20,000 bases of DNA. Origin: Adiantum capillus-veneris. Lineage: Eukaryota; Streptophyta; Polypodiopsida; Polypodiales; Pteridaceae. Of the stretch, positions 10,050-19,921 are shown one piece after another (the stretch's first letter is position 1; every line of letters starts with the position of its first letter). The position numbers and the translations under genes are program-made. Under the pieces are notes generated by a model. It saw nothing but the letters and a program-made list of their open reading frames with translations, was not told where the DNA came from and searched no databases. Location: the NCBI GenBank assembly GCA_014529385.2, contig CM043953.1, forward strand, positions 90,306,342-90,326,341, in the 5' to 3' direction.

Positions 10050-10988
10050 AAACTCAGCTTAAAAGAGGAGAGCTTCTGATAATTAGATACAAATGAGCTT
10101 GGGCCAACACCAATGGGGCAAACCGCTCACACAATATGGGTAAAATATACTAGATACAATCACAAAGTTAAGCAGAGGCTTCACTCACCGGAGAAGATTA
10201 CACAGAAAAACAGCAGAAAAAGAGTAAGGAATTTGGCAAAATGAACAGCGCCATCGCGTCCGGAACGGCCCAAAACCCCAGTCTACAATGTCAAAGTGCT
10301 TAAATCCAACCTCGGATGAGCAGTTTAGGGCCAAAACAGGCTCCAAAATGAGCAAAAACACACCTGCGGCTGTTCCTCCTCTCTTCTCCACGTTTTTTCT
10401 GGTCTTCTCTCTGTTTTTTCAGTTCCCACACTTAGATTTATTAGTCGGACACCCTTGGCCTTTTAGATGACCTTAAACGGACCCCGAACAGGCCAAAAAC
10501 TAACCTCGCAGTGCATAGTTGTCACCTTTTTGCATCATCCGCACACCTGGCACTCAGCTTTTTCCAATAATGTGTCCCGCAACCACGTGAAGTGGCCCCA
10601 AAAGATGGTCCTCATGATGACTTTTTTGCATAATTATCACAAGAAAACATCCACGGTGTGCCCGTACTTCTCCACGTGCAAGTATTGACCCCATTCGCCC
10701 TCCTGACGCCACTAGATGCCATATGACGCACCTGCTTACCTCATGTCGTCGGCCCGCAGATAGCTTCCTCGAGAAGTTTTACGCGCCACTAACTCCTACT
10801 TATTGTAGAAAAAACACACTCGTACTGATAATAGTGAAAATCGTTGCACTATGTACATGCTGCCCTACCTGTACACATGTGGGCCCCACGTAACCACCTG
10901 GCTCTGGAAAATGGGCAATTCTTTATTTGATGCACCATGCATGTGTATGTACATATCCGCAATCCCTTGCTCCAAAAAACTCCTGACA
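9835..10988 (-). repeat. Left (3') LTR of element B
   Basis: It begins TGTGAGCG and ends CTGACA on the + strand, giving TGT...ACA ends in element orientation. It matches 17437-18590 along its whole length. AC microsatellites at 9899-9916 and 10015-10044 lie near its U5 end; open frames here are repeat translations. I found no convincing TATA box. Confidence 0.97.
10015..10044. repeat. (AC)n microsatellite in left LTR of element B
   Basis: A run of about 15 AC units ending in an A tract. The counterpart in the right LTR is 17615-17646. The two copies differ in length and in flanking bases, as expected of slippage after insertion. Confidence 0.9.
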
Positions 10989-11006
10989 TAATTTGCCCAC
11001 CCCCTA
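10989..11006 (-). promoter_or_regulatory. Polypurine tract region of element B
   Basis: On the minus strand a purine-rich stretch (AGGGGGTGGGCAAATTA) directly precedes the LTR start TGTCAGG. It lies ten bases after the integrase stop. The last bases are not purine-only, so the exact tract could be the GGGGGTGGG core. Confidence 0.7.
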
Positions 11007-11016
11007 GCCTGCTAGA

Positions 11017-12834
11017 TCATTCATGATCAGCAGCAGCAAAGAGAGATATGAGACTCGCCGCATCACAGGTCTCCTCATCCTTCACCAACATTGCTTGCTC
11101 CACAGACAGCTCATCTTGCTCCACCATCATTAACCTGGCATGATATAATTTAAGACGCAATCCATTTATCCTTGACTTATGTAGAACACCATCCAGATTA
11201 GCCAGCTGATATGTGCCATTTGGAAAACACTCCACTACCTTGAAAGGGCCTTCCCACTTAATTTGAAACTTCTTTTGGAAGGTGTTGTCTAGCTTACTGT
11301 TGTAGCGCAAAACCAAGTCATGTTTATTGATACCCTTACTTTTGACCTTTTCATTTATCTTTGCCAAAGCCTTATCCTGCATCTGCCCATAATGCTCCAA
11401 TGCACTCATCCTATCCAACTGGACCTCTTGTAGCTGTAAGAGCCTCTCTTCGAATGCATCACTAGGTGGCCCAAGCAACTTCTCTAACATCTTGACCGCA
11501 GGCAACTCTACTTCCACAGGCCATTGTGCTTCTTTTCCATACACCAAATGAAATGGAGTAAACCCTGTACCTGTCTTCACCGAAGTATGGTAAGCCCATA
11601 ATGCACTAGGCAATTCCAAATCCCAATTCTTTCCTTGGTGCTCTGTCACTTTCGAAAGAATTTGTACCAACTCACCATTGAATCTTTCATTTAAGCCATT
11701 ACACTGTGGGTAATAAGGAGTGGTATGCTGGTGCCTAATCTTCATCTTTGCATATAAAAAATCTAGCAGTTTAGCTCTAAAGCCAGGCCCCTTATCTGAA
11801 AGTAGATCCAGTGGCACCCCAAACTTGCAACATATTTCATCATACACAAATTTTTCCACATCCTTTGCAGTGATCTGTTTTACTGCTATAGCCTCTGCCC
11901 ATCTAAAGAGATAGTCCACTGCAGTCAAAATATAGCTTTTGCCCCTGCTTGTGATAGGTAACGGGCCTATTGCATCAATCCCCCAGTTTTCAAACACATC
12001 AAACGCCATAATGGTTTTTCGTAGCTCTGGCTTCAACACTCTCTTCCCAAATGCTTGACACCTATTGCAAGACCTACACCAATGGTGAACATCCTTGTGC
12101 AAACTAGGCCATACATACCCCTCTTGCAAAATCTTATGCAAGGTGATCTTTAGAGCAAAATGGCCACCACATGCGCCTTCATGATTCTCTTCCAACACTC
12201 TATAAAGCTCCTCTTGCCAAGGTACACGTCTCAACACGAGATCAGCCCCTTTCATGTATAAGACATCACCAATCAATTTGTACCTGTATGCTCTACGCAC
12301 AAAACCATACTTCTTAGACTTCTGAATCTCCTTTGGAATGATTCCTGTTAGCAAAAACTCCTCTTCTTGAACCAAACTTTCCCGGCCATGATAAAGAGGT
12401 AAAGTGGTCCTCAACACAAATAGCTCCCCAATCATGCCTTGAGCTGCTTCATGTGCCTCTCCATTTAGAGCACGTTCAATGTGTCTGATGCTCCATGCTT
12501 CAAACTTTTTTAGCAGGCCTTTAATTCTGAAGCACATTTCCTTCAATGAGGTGTTCTTGCTCTTCCACACACCCAGCACTTGCTTCACCACTAACGAGGC
12601 ATCACCTTTTATGCTCAACCTTCGAACCCCTTGCTTCAAACAAATGTGTAATCCGGCTTCTAGAGTAGCATATTCAGCCTCATTGTTACTATGAGCATCC
12701 AATTTGAACCCTCTCTTGCATACTAGCTTCCCCTCTGGATCATAAAGTGCTATACCCCCTGAAGCTGCATCATGGCTCTTTCTGTATGAACCATCAAAGA
12801 ACAACACATGTGCATTGCTGATCTGTGGCACTTC
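11017..12834 (-). pseudogene. Element B second (archaeal-type) RNase H, integrase and GPF module
   Basis: This is the longest intact frame in the window, about 605 codons. Residues 5-135 form an archaeal-type RNase H (FFDGSYRK, then NNEAEYATLEAG, then KGDASLVV). The fourth acidic position in the NGEAHEAA motif is His (12451-12453), where Asp is usual. The integrase follows: an HHCC zinc domain (H..GGHFALKITLH..C..C), then the core with D at 11974-11976, D at 11794-11796 and E at 11686-11688. The last two are separated by 35 residues (DD35E). It ends with the KWEGPFKV (GPY/F) module and an acidic tail. Integrase inserts the cDNA into the genome. The frame runs on upstream from the RT segment through a TAA at 12835-12837, so this is part of pol and not a separate gene. 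Confidence 0.9.
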
Positions 12835-13360
12835 TTAAACTACCTTTCTCACCACCTCTTCCTTAACAATAAGGGGATTCTCCTTGTAGGTCAACAAATC
12901 AGCTAGGGTAGCCCTTGTACTATCTTCCACTAGAAAAGAGAACTCAAACTCTTGCAGCTCAATTACCCATTTCTTCACCACATTTGACATGTTAGTGCCA
13001 TTAATTAACTGTGGCAAAAAGGCATTACTCGTCAAGAAAACAAAAGGTCGTGGTAGCAAGTAATGATGAAATCGTCGACAAGCAAATATTACACTAGCCA
13101 TCACTAGCTCTACTTTCGAGAACTTTCTCTCCGCTACCAACTTCACTCGGCTTGCACAATACACTGGCCTCATATAATGGCTGCCCTTCCCCTTTTGCAA
13201 TAGCATGGATCCAATGGCATCATCCCCTACTGAGGGATTTACATAAAAAACTTTCTCCCAATCAGGAGCCTGCATGGCTGACAACCCCCCTAACACCTCT
13301 TTCACCTCTTGAAACACTTCTTCACACTTGTCATCCCATTGCAATGGATCATGCTTGCCA
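12835..13360 (-). pseudogene. Element B pol: degenerate first RNase H domain
   Basis: It follows RT after a frameshift near 13350-13370 (WDDKCEEVFQEVK). The Ty3/gypsy RNase H pattern is readable: FYVNPSVGDDAIGSMLLQ, then FSKVELVMASVIFACRRFHHYL, then FLTSNAFLPQL and KKWVIELQEFEF. The first catalytic Asp position (usual TDAS) is Asn (13237-13239), and the Asp of the usual TDH/TDQ position is Ser. The Glu in KVELV is kept. Loss of these residues in an element with a second RNase H fits relaxation of the original domain. The closing LADLLTYKE resembles the end of the connection to integrase in Tat elements. The segment ends at a TAA (12835-12837) that lies in frame with the next segment. Confidence 0.85.
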
Positions 13361-14072
13361 CTTGTTGTAATGGATAAATAAGCTGCGAAGACAATGGAAT
13401 AAACCGTGCCATGTACTTCACTTTGTGTATAAAGGTTGCCAATTGCTTTGTATTCGTAGGTGATGGAAGAAGAATAATAGACTTAACCTTGTCTGGATCA
13501 GCCTCAATGCCATTTTCTGACACCATGTGACCCAATAACTTCACCCTTGGCTGTGCTAGATGACATTTCTTGGGATTTAGTTGTCCTCCACATTCATCAT
13601 ATCGAGACAATACCATCTGCAGCTTCTCATGGTGCTCAACCCTACTGCTGTATACACAGAAGTCATCCATAAAAGCTTTAACACAACTACCAATGAATGG
13701 TGCCAATACCCAATTTGCTCTCTCTTGATAAAAGGATGGTCCATTTGTCAACCCAAATGGCAATACTGTGTAGCAATATCAGCCCCATGGCGTAATAAAA
13801 GTGGTCTTTGTGCGGTCTTTAAGAGCAATCTTCAATTGAAAATAGCCTGAAAAACCATCACACACACTGTACCTCTCATAACCTGCCACCGAATCCAAGA
13901 TCTGATCGATGAATGGAAGAGGATATGGGTTCTTTTTAGTGGCTGCGTTTAAGGGTTTAAAATCTACACAAATTCTCCACTTCCCATCCTTCTTTGGACT
14001 GACTATAACTGGACTCACCCATTCTGTGGTCTCCACAGGGACTATGAACCTTGCCTTCAATAACTTGTCCAC
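13361..14072 (-). pseudogene. Element B pol: reverse transcriptase
   Basis: RT copies the element RNA into DNA. The segment opens within the DKLLKARFIVPVE motif after a TAG stop at 14073-14075, and continues with SPVIVSPKKDGKWRICVDF, then NPYPLPFIDQIL and GYFQLKIALKD. An in-frame TGA (13779-13781) follows TPWG, then LPFGLTNGPSFYQ, the catalytic FMDD (13662-13673), NPKKC and LLGHMVSENGIEADPDKV. All seven RT blocks are recognisable. FMDD in place of YLDD is common in the Athila/Tat branch. Just downstream a one- or two-base indel near 13350-13370 shifts into the RNase H frame. Homology is certain; the copy is inactive. Confidence 0.92.
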
Positions 14073-15593
14073 CTATTCTCGCAAGGCTTCCATTTGCTCT
14101 TGACCGATCCTTCTTAGCCTTTGCCGCACTGGCTTAGCACCTTCTTTCAGCTCTATATTCATCTCTTCGCCCTTGAACCCTCTGATCTCTTCATATGAAG
14201 TAATGAACAAATAAGGAAAACTAGCCAGCATGTGCAAATATATCTCCTTCTCCATAGCTGAGAGGTCTCCACTGATCATTTGTGTCATCAATTCCTGCTT
14301 CTTTGACAACTCAACCTTGGTTTGCATCAGCCCTTCAATCACTTCATAAGGCCCTTCACTTTCATCTTCAACCTCATTCGCAAATGCAACTAAACCAAAC
14401 TCCTGGATTTCTTTGTCCATCAAAAGAAATGCAACATCAGCATCCTCATCACTGCTGGTAGTGCTATCACTGTCCTCATCTGTCACCGTGGAAGAGTCTT
14501 CATCACTAGACTCATCCTCATCTTCATAAAGCTCCTCTAATCGTTTCCTTGTGTCCATATTATAAAGCTTCTTGGTACCTGTCTTTCCATAGAGGCTAAT
14601 CGTACCATGTCGCCAATCTTGAACAGCTCCCACTGCACGTAACCATGGTCTGCCCAGTATAATAGGATATGCTCCCAACCCTGCTGGCATCACATGAAAA
14701 TCAACCACTGCCTTTGCATCATATGCCTCCACTTCTAATCTCTTTACAACACCCAAGCATTTTACTTTTTGATGGTTTGCCAATCTGATCCGAAAACCTG
14801 ACACCCCAGCCACTGTGAGACCCATCTTCTCAACACATGAGTGTGTTATGACGCATCTTTGGGCTCCGCCATCCACATAACCTTGTCCCAAATTTTTTCT
14901 TTTATGCCACACATCTACTATTGGACAAATGTCTGGTAGCTCATCCATTGCCAACACCTTTACTGAACCTCTCTCTGGCTCTTTCTCCATTGGGTTAACC
15001 ATCCTCTTCCACTGTCGCTTTAGCTTAGGCACCATCTCTATAAGCTGCCCAAAAGTAACATCTGCCTTCCTGCTCGTCAGATCCTCCTTCAAGTCATAGC
15101 TTAATTGCCCATCCCCTAGTGGAAAATCTGAAACATGAAACTTTCGACGAGCTCTCCTTTTCCTCTTGGCCTTGACATCCTCGCCTTCATGGCTCTTTCC
15201 TTTCTTCTTACTAGGACCTGGGGCACTTCTTCCTTCCTTATCCTCTGTGGTCCTCTTCCCAATAGGCATCACTAATGTATCCTCTAGCTTTGATGCCTTC
15301 TCCAAGGTGACTACACTTAGCACTTTTGTCTTTCCCTTTTCCTCTTGGGTTAATCCACTGGTTCCTTCATCTCCCTTAATTTCGATGCCATAATCATTTG
15401 ACCTAGTTAACACCTGTCTTGGCAATGGATACATGTCTCCCCCCATCCTTGGTGGCTTATCACATTGCGGGCTGATGTGACCCAACTCTCCACAATTATA
15501 ACATGTGGGCGTCTGCCTCCAGTACCTACCATTGCTTTGTCCAACACCATTCCTAGGCCTTTCTTCACCCCTTGGGTGATTTTCAAACCTCCC
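14073..15593 (-). pseudogene. Element B zinc knuckle, linker, protease and start of pol
   Basis: A frame continuous with gag apart from a TGA at 15594-15596. A classical zinc knuckle C-x2-C-x4-H-x4-C lies at 15462-15503, upstream of the first ATG-like codon of the long ORF, so the ORF start there is not a true start. A charged linker rich in Lys/Arg/Glu follows (about 15130-15400). The aspartic protease has DGGA at 14862-14873 and ILGRPWLRAVGA near 14640. An acidic Asp/Glu/Ser-rich stretch (about 14420-14560) links to the RT N-terminus (ELKEGAKPVRQRLRR). It ends at TAG 14073-14075. The protease would process gag-pol. Confidence 0.88.
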
Positions 15594-16367
15594 TCAACCT
15601 CGATTATTTCCCACTTGACCTAGCATGTTTAGGCTGAGATTCTTCATCAAATCTACCATTTGCCTCATTTCTTGCCTTAGCCCATCATCTTGCACTGCTG
15701 TAGTGACCACTGCTGGCATAACCTGAGTAGTAACAGGAACTACTGGTTCATGATGAACCCCTGACATGCGCCCTTGTAAAGACTCTATAGGCTGAAATTC
15801 AGACCTCATTGGCAAAGACTCCACCCCTAACTGGCTCATTTTCCTCAGCTTCCACTCTTTGTTCCTTGCTACCTCTAGTGCATCCTCATATGTCCTAGGC
15901 TTCTTTAGCTCCACTCTCCAACGTATATTCTCCCAAAGACCAGCCAAGAACCTGTCCTTCTTCATCATGTCAGGCGGGGGTACCTGTGGTGCTAAAGCCT
16001 TGCACATTCGCTCCCATGCCAATGAAAACTTACGTATGTACGCATCTACTGGCTCACCTTCCTTTTGCACCAAAGCCTGTACTTCTTGCCACACTTTGTC
16101 AGGATCTTCTATCTTCACAAACTCCACTTCCAACCCATGTCGTAGATTGTCCCAACTCAACCTTACAGGTGGATCAGCCACATGCAACTCCTCTTCAAAT
16201 GCTTTAGACCAAACTCGTGCATCACTCTTCAAACAAATTTGGAGAAGGCGTAACATCTGCGCAGGGTCATGAATCTGGTTGCTAATGCATGCAACCTCCA
16301 TCTTTTCCAAAAAGTCTTCCACATCTTCATCACTTCTTCCATGAAACTCCGGATAAGAGAAAGCCAT
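15594..16367 (-). pseudogene. Element B gag, capsid domain
   Basis: I place the start at the ATG 16365-16367 because its context (GCCATGG) is good and the domain begins directly after it. The open frame runs further up to 16424 but has no ATG there. The capsid domain of the retrotransposon gag family is clear: FHGRSDEDVEDFLEKMEVAC, then LLQICLKSDARVWSKAF, EFVKIEDPDKVWQEVQAL and GEPVDAYIRKFSLAWERM, followed by ENIRWRV. It ends in a Gln/Met-rich region and LGQVGNNRG, where a TGA (fitting CGA to TGA) interrupts the run into the zinc knuckle. Gag forms the particle that packages the RNA. Confidence 0.9.
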
Positions 16368-17412
16368 GGCTACCCAAGCTACGATGCTTTGAGAACCCCT
16401 TCGAACACACGTGCAAGAACCCAAAACTTCTCACTACCCAATCCCCAGAAACTTCAATGGAGATCAACTTTAGATAAGGACAAACACATGCACATCAAAT
16501 GAGTTTTCATAGTTAATCATCGGAATGACAACAGGCAAAGGACATTCGAGGATCTCTCATAATCTTCTTGGCCCGAACATAAAGACTATGCGCTGCTGGA
16601 AAAAAATCTTCCTGGACACATGAACATTTATCTGGATTCTTTGAGTTAAATGAAAAGGAGTGAATTGAGGACCATTTTGATCATCCATTAAAGCCAACCA
16701 TGAAGCTCCCAAGAAGGCACACCTGACTTAACCTCTGATTTTGCCAAAATTTCAGCAGCATAATAGCATAAATGGCTCAAAACACCAAGAAACCAGCCAT
16801 CATAACGTGGAAAAATTTTGACAGAGTTTCCCCAGAAGTAGAGCAGTAGGAACCCAAAATATAGACTGTATATATATGCATAAACTGTCAACAACAATAG
16901 AACCCGAGCATCAAATAGGACTCACTAGTACATAGCCTATGGCGAGGTCACGAAAAGGGTGCTCCAGCTACCTGTATCACCGAAAGGATCTCCACATTTG
17001 AGAATCCCCCAGCTCAATAAAAACCTCACGCTATCGACCCTCACACGAAGGCTAATGCAAATCGCGTATAGTCAAGTCTCAGAAATGACTATCTTCCAGA
17101 CCAAGTCTCAAAAATGGCTGGGACTGCCAAATACAACCAAGTATGGCTCCACAGATGCGTACAATGGTAGTTTCCACAAGTAACGTACAATCCAACAGAC
17201 AATGCACTCAAATAGGCGCCAAGTGATGCATATCCACAACAACTGCAAGTGACACCAATGCTAGTATATCACTGTACTCTAGCTACCTGTACCTGTGTGA
17301 ATCACCTGTACCTGTACCTGTCCTTGTCCCTGTAACCTGTAACCTGTAGTCTGCAACCTGTAATCCCGAATCTCGAATCTTGAAGCTCGAAGCAGAAGGT
17401 ACTCGAAGAAGA
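16368..17412 (-). other. Leader (5' untranslated region) of element B
   Basis: About 1 kb lies between the primer-binding site and gag. I see no supported coding region; a 69-codon hydrophobic ORF at 16688-16897 has no support. A cluster of CCTGTA-like repeats (17285-17355) lies near the primer site. The stretch should hold packaging signals, but none can be recognised by eye. Confidence 0.7.
17285..17355. repeat. Imperfect ACCTGT/CCTGTA repeat cluster in element B leader
   Basis: The + strand shows about ten copies of CCTGTA or CCTGTAA with variants (CCTTGTC, GTCTGC). It translates to Thr-Gly-Tyr-Arg repeats in two frames on the minus strand, which I take as repeat shadow. Confidence 0.8.
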
Positions 17413-17430
17413 TCCTCCGTGGGGGCGCCA
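17413..17430 (-). promoter_or_regulatory. Primer-binding site of element B
   Basis: On the minus strand TGGCGCCCCCACGGAGGA starts six bases after the LTR end at 17437. The first eight bases equal the plant tRNA-Lys type PBS (TGGCGCCC); the rest diverges. Position makes the role likely; the tRNA is uncertain. Confidence 0.65.
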
Positions 17431-17436
17431 AAAGAA

Positions 17437-17613
17437 TGTGAGCGGGATGAAAACACACACAGCGCCTCTATAACGACCCGACACACACTCTCGGGAAGAT
17501 ACACACACACACTATGGGGCACCACTCGGCTTACACAACACACCTGGCCGAGACAGGGAACACACCTATGGAGTGAGAGGAGAGAGACTATCCACTTGCC
17601 CACTCCACACAGA

Positions 17614-17648
<35 letters not shown>

Positions 17649-18590
17649 AAAAAACTCAGCTCAAAAGAGGATAACTTCTGATAATTAGATACAAATGAGC
17701 TTGGGCCAACACCAATGGGGCAAACAACTCACACAATATGGGTAAAATATACTAGATACAATCACAAAGTTAAGCAGAGGCTTCACTCACCGAAGAAGAT
17801 TACACAGAAAAACACCAGGAAAAGATTAAGGAATTTGGCAAAATGGACAGCGCCATCGCGTCCGGAACGGCCCAAAACCCCAGTCTACAATGTCAAAGTG
17901 CTCAAATCCGACCTCGGATGAGCAGTTTAGGGCCAAAACAGGCTCCAAAATGAGCAAAAACACACCTGCGGCTGTTCCTCCTCTCTTCTCCACGTTTTTT
18001 CTGGTCTTCTCTCTGTTTTTTTAGTTCCCACAATTAGCTTTATTGGTCGGACACCCTTGGCCTTTTAGATGACCTTAAACGGACCCCGAACAGGCCAAAA
18101 ACTAACCTCGCAGTGCATAGTTGTCACCTTTTTGCATCATCCGCACACCTGGCACTCAGCTTCTTCCAATAATGCGTCCCGCAACCACTTGAAGTGGCCC
18201 CAAAAGATGGTCCTCATGATGACCTTTCTGCATAATTATCACAAGAAAACATCCACGGTGTGCCCGTACTTCTCCACGTGCAAGTATTGACCCCATTCGC
18301 CGTCCTGACGCCACTAGATGCCATATGACGCACCTGCTTATCTCATGTCGTCGGCCTGTGGATAGCTTCCTCGAGAAGTTTTACGCGCCACTAACTCCTA
18401 CTTATTGTAGAAAAAACACACTGGTACTGATAATAGTGAAAATCGTTGCACTATGTACATGCTGCCCTACCTGTACACATGTGGGCCCCACGTAACCACC
18501 TGGCTCTGGAAAATGGGAAATTCTTTATTTGATGCACCATGCATGTGTATGTACATATGCGCAATCCCTTGCTCCAAAAAACTCCTGACA
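17437..18590 (-). repeat. Right (5') LTR of element B
   Basis: Same length (1154 bp) and same ends as 9835-10988. It begins TGTGAGCG next to the primer site and ends CTGACA next to the ACGT target copy. Substitutions are scattered along the whole LTR, for example near 18020, 18230 and 18356. This copy drove transcription when the element was active. Confidence 0.97.
17615..17646. repeat. (AC)n microsatellite in right LTR of element B
   Basis: An AC run of about 16 units, the counterpart of 10015-10044, with CCC before the A tract instead of an uninterrupted A run. Confidence 0.9.
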
Positions 18591-18594
18591 ACGT
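18591..18594. repeat. Target-site duplication of element B, right copy (ACGT)
   Basis: Identical to 9831-9834. Removing element B and one ACGT joins two parts of A's gag in the same frame. Confidence 0.85.
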
Positions 18595-19127
18595 AAGCTC
18601 TTGACTTCCTTTTCCCTCGCTGCAAGGATATATCGCTCAACCTCTTGCACTTCGGCAAGGCTTCTATCATCGGGTAATATGACCTCGGAGGGAAATAACT
18701 CTGAAGAGTCATGAGGTGCAGTGAATGAAGTATTCACGTGCACATTCTCTAAGGGCATAGGGTCTGCGTTGGTCACGAACGGAGAATTTACTTTCCGACC
18801 CTCCTCATTTACATCTTTAGCTCCATGTTCGGAGCGAGTGGCTCTACTAAAGGTTTCCTTTAGGCGGCTAAGCACGCTCGGCCCGGACCACGGGCCCACG
18901 ACATGCATGTCTTGGCTTGAGCTATCAGGATTAGGCATTGGGAAACCCTCCATGACGTCGTAGTCAGAGGAAGAGTCACTAGCCGCTATGTTCGGGTCTT
19001 GGTTTGTACTACCTTGGGTCCCCGCCGAGGGCCCAGAACCTAAAGTAGGTGGATATTGAGAACTCGCGTATGTCGAAATTCTCTCTAGTTGCTCCATCTC
19101 TAGCACACGACCAGAGCGTAGATGCAT
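18591..19127 (-). pseudogene. Element A gag, N-terminal part (separated from the rest by element B)
   Basis: It starts at the ATG 19125-19127 (MHLRSGRVLEME) and reads about 178 codons to the insertion point, ending AAREKEVKSLR. The open frame also runs into B's LTR down to 18525, but that extra part is not gag. An LRSGR motif at the very start is common at the N-terminus of plant Ty3/gypsy gag, from memory. The rest is Ser/Pro/Asp-rich and looks disordered. The frame also reads upstream of the ATG (about 30 codons, to a TAA), so an earlier start is possible. It is in the same frame as 8414-9834 because the intervening 8760 bp is divisible by 3. No catalytic role. Confidence 0.75.
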
Positions 19128-19491
19128 GTGCCTTTGGCACCCTATAGGCGTCGGCGAATAACCTCGAAGGTTAACCGCTTATCTTTTTTAAGCGTCCGTT
19201 TTCACTCGTGTTTTTTACATTTTTAATGTTTTTTAATGTTTGATTTTTTTGATTAAAGTGTGTGATAGCTCGAAACAAGTGTATCACTTAGAGGGTCGCT
19301 GTGTGCTTTACAACACAATTTTCAGGCATCTAAAGTTCCGTTGGTCCTCAAAAAATCAATTTTTAGCTACGTGTGAAGCTAAAATTTGTTTTTTTAAAAG
19401 GCGACTGAGGCCTATGCCTGAGCGTGAGCTTGGGCTTGGGTCTGGGAGATATTCCCGATCCCAGTCCTACCTTTTATTTTTTTAAATAAAT

Positions 19492-19513
19492 TATATATAT
19501 ATATATATATATA
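19492..19513. repeat. (AT)n microsatellite
   Basis: Eleven AT units in element A's leader. Confidence 0.95.
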
Positions 19514-19648
19514 AGGATAAGGTCGCCGCAGCCTTGGCGAGAGCACACACACACACTCTATCTACCTACTTCTAACTAATACACCTATTGTTACACACTA
19601 ACACACTCTATTAGCTCTCACAGATCTACTTCCTACTTACTGTACACA

Positions 19649-19774
19649 GAAAACTAACAACCTTAATACACAAAGAATAAACCCAGTACCTTTGAAAACT
19701 CCATTAACAAAGAAAACTAACAACCTTAATACACAGAGAATAAACACAGTACCTTTGAAAACTCCATCAACAAA
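19649..19774. repeat. 63-bp tandem duplication in element A leader
   Basis: Two copies at 19649-19711 and 19712-19774, both starting GAAAACTAACAACC and differing at about four positions. Because 63 is a multiple of 3, the minus-strand ORF across it repeats itself (VDGVFKGT and VNGVFKGT). Confidence 0.93.
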
Positions 19775-19900
19775 AAAATACACAGTATAACACAAAATCC
19801 TTCTTCTCAACACACACACCCTCCTTCCTTACCTTTCCTACAATTGAAATTGCACCACTAAAGAAGCACAGAGTGCCATTCAAGCTTAGTGTATGGCATT

Positions 19901-19917
19901 CCCCGACAACGGCGCCA
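19901..19917 (-). promoter_or_regulatory. Primer-binding site of element A, tRNA-Asp type
   Basis: On the minus strand TGGCGCCGTTGTCGGGG. Plant tRNA-Asp ends CCCCGGCAACGGCGCCA, so the match is 16 of 17 (one G to A change on the + strand). It begins four bases from the LTR end at 19922, the normal spacing. This PBS type is common in Athila and Tat elements. Confidence 0.9.
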
Positions 19918-19921
19918 AAAA

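Larger units (their letters stand above)
9835..18590 (-). mobile_element. Element B: full-length Ty3/gypsy retrotransposon, Tat-like, dual RNase H
   Basis: An 8756-bp element with two 1154-bp LTRs, a primer-binding site next to the right LTR, a polypurine tract next to the left LTR, and ACGT target duplications. The minus-strand order is gag, zinc knuckle, protease, RT, RNase H, second RNase H, integrase with GPF module. An extra archaeal-type RNase H between the first RNase H and the integrase is the known hallmark of the plant Tat group, and the FMDD in RT also fits Athila/Tat. By eye the LTRs differ at about 33 substitutions plus microsatellite length changes, roughly 97 percent identity, so insertion is not recent. 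Four in-frame stops and one frameshift break gag-pol. It lies inside element A's gag. Confidence 0.93.
19128..19900 (-). other. Leader (5' untranslated region) of element A
   Basis: About 770 bp lie between the primer site and gag, without a supported coding region. It contains a poly-T/poly-A rich part, an (AT)n run, a short (AC)n run near 19543-19555 and a 63-bp tandem pair. Two short minus-strand ORFs (19637-19819 and 19767-19994) are repeat-derived or run into the LTR and are not supported. Confidence 0.65.

Noticed and set aside
9835-10062. Cys/Val-rich start of the long minus-strand ORF ending at 10046, and the matching + strand ORF 9604-10062
   Set aside because: They are translations of the AC microsatellite and U5 of element B's LTR fused by chance to A's gag frame. 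The same Cys/Val peptide appears in the other LTR at 17283-17642.
16688-16897. 69-codon Tyr/Leu-rich minus-strand ORF in element B's leader
   Set aside because: Hydrophobic but short, with no domain. An AT-rich chance ORF is more likely than an env-like gene.
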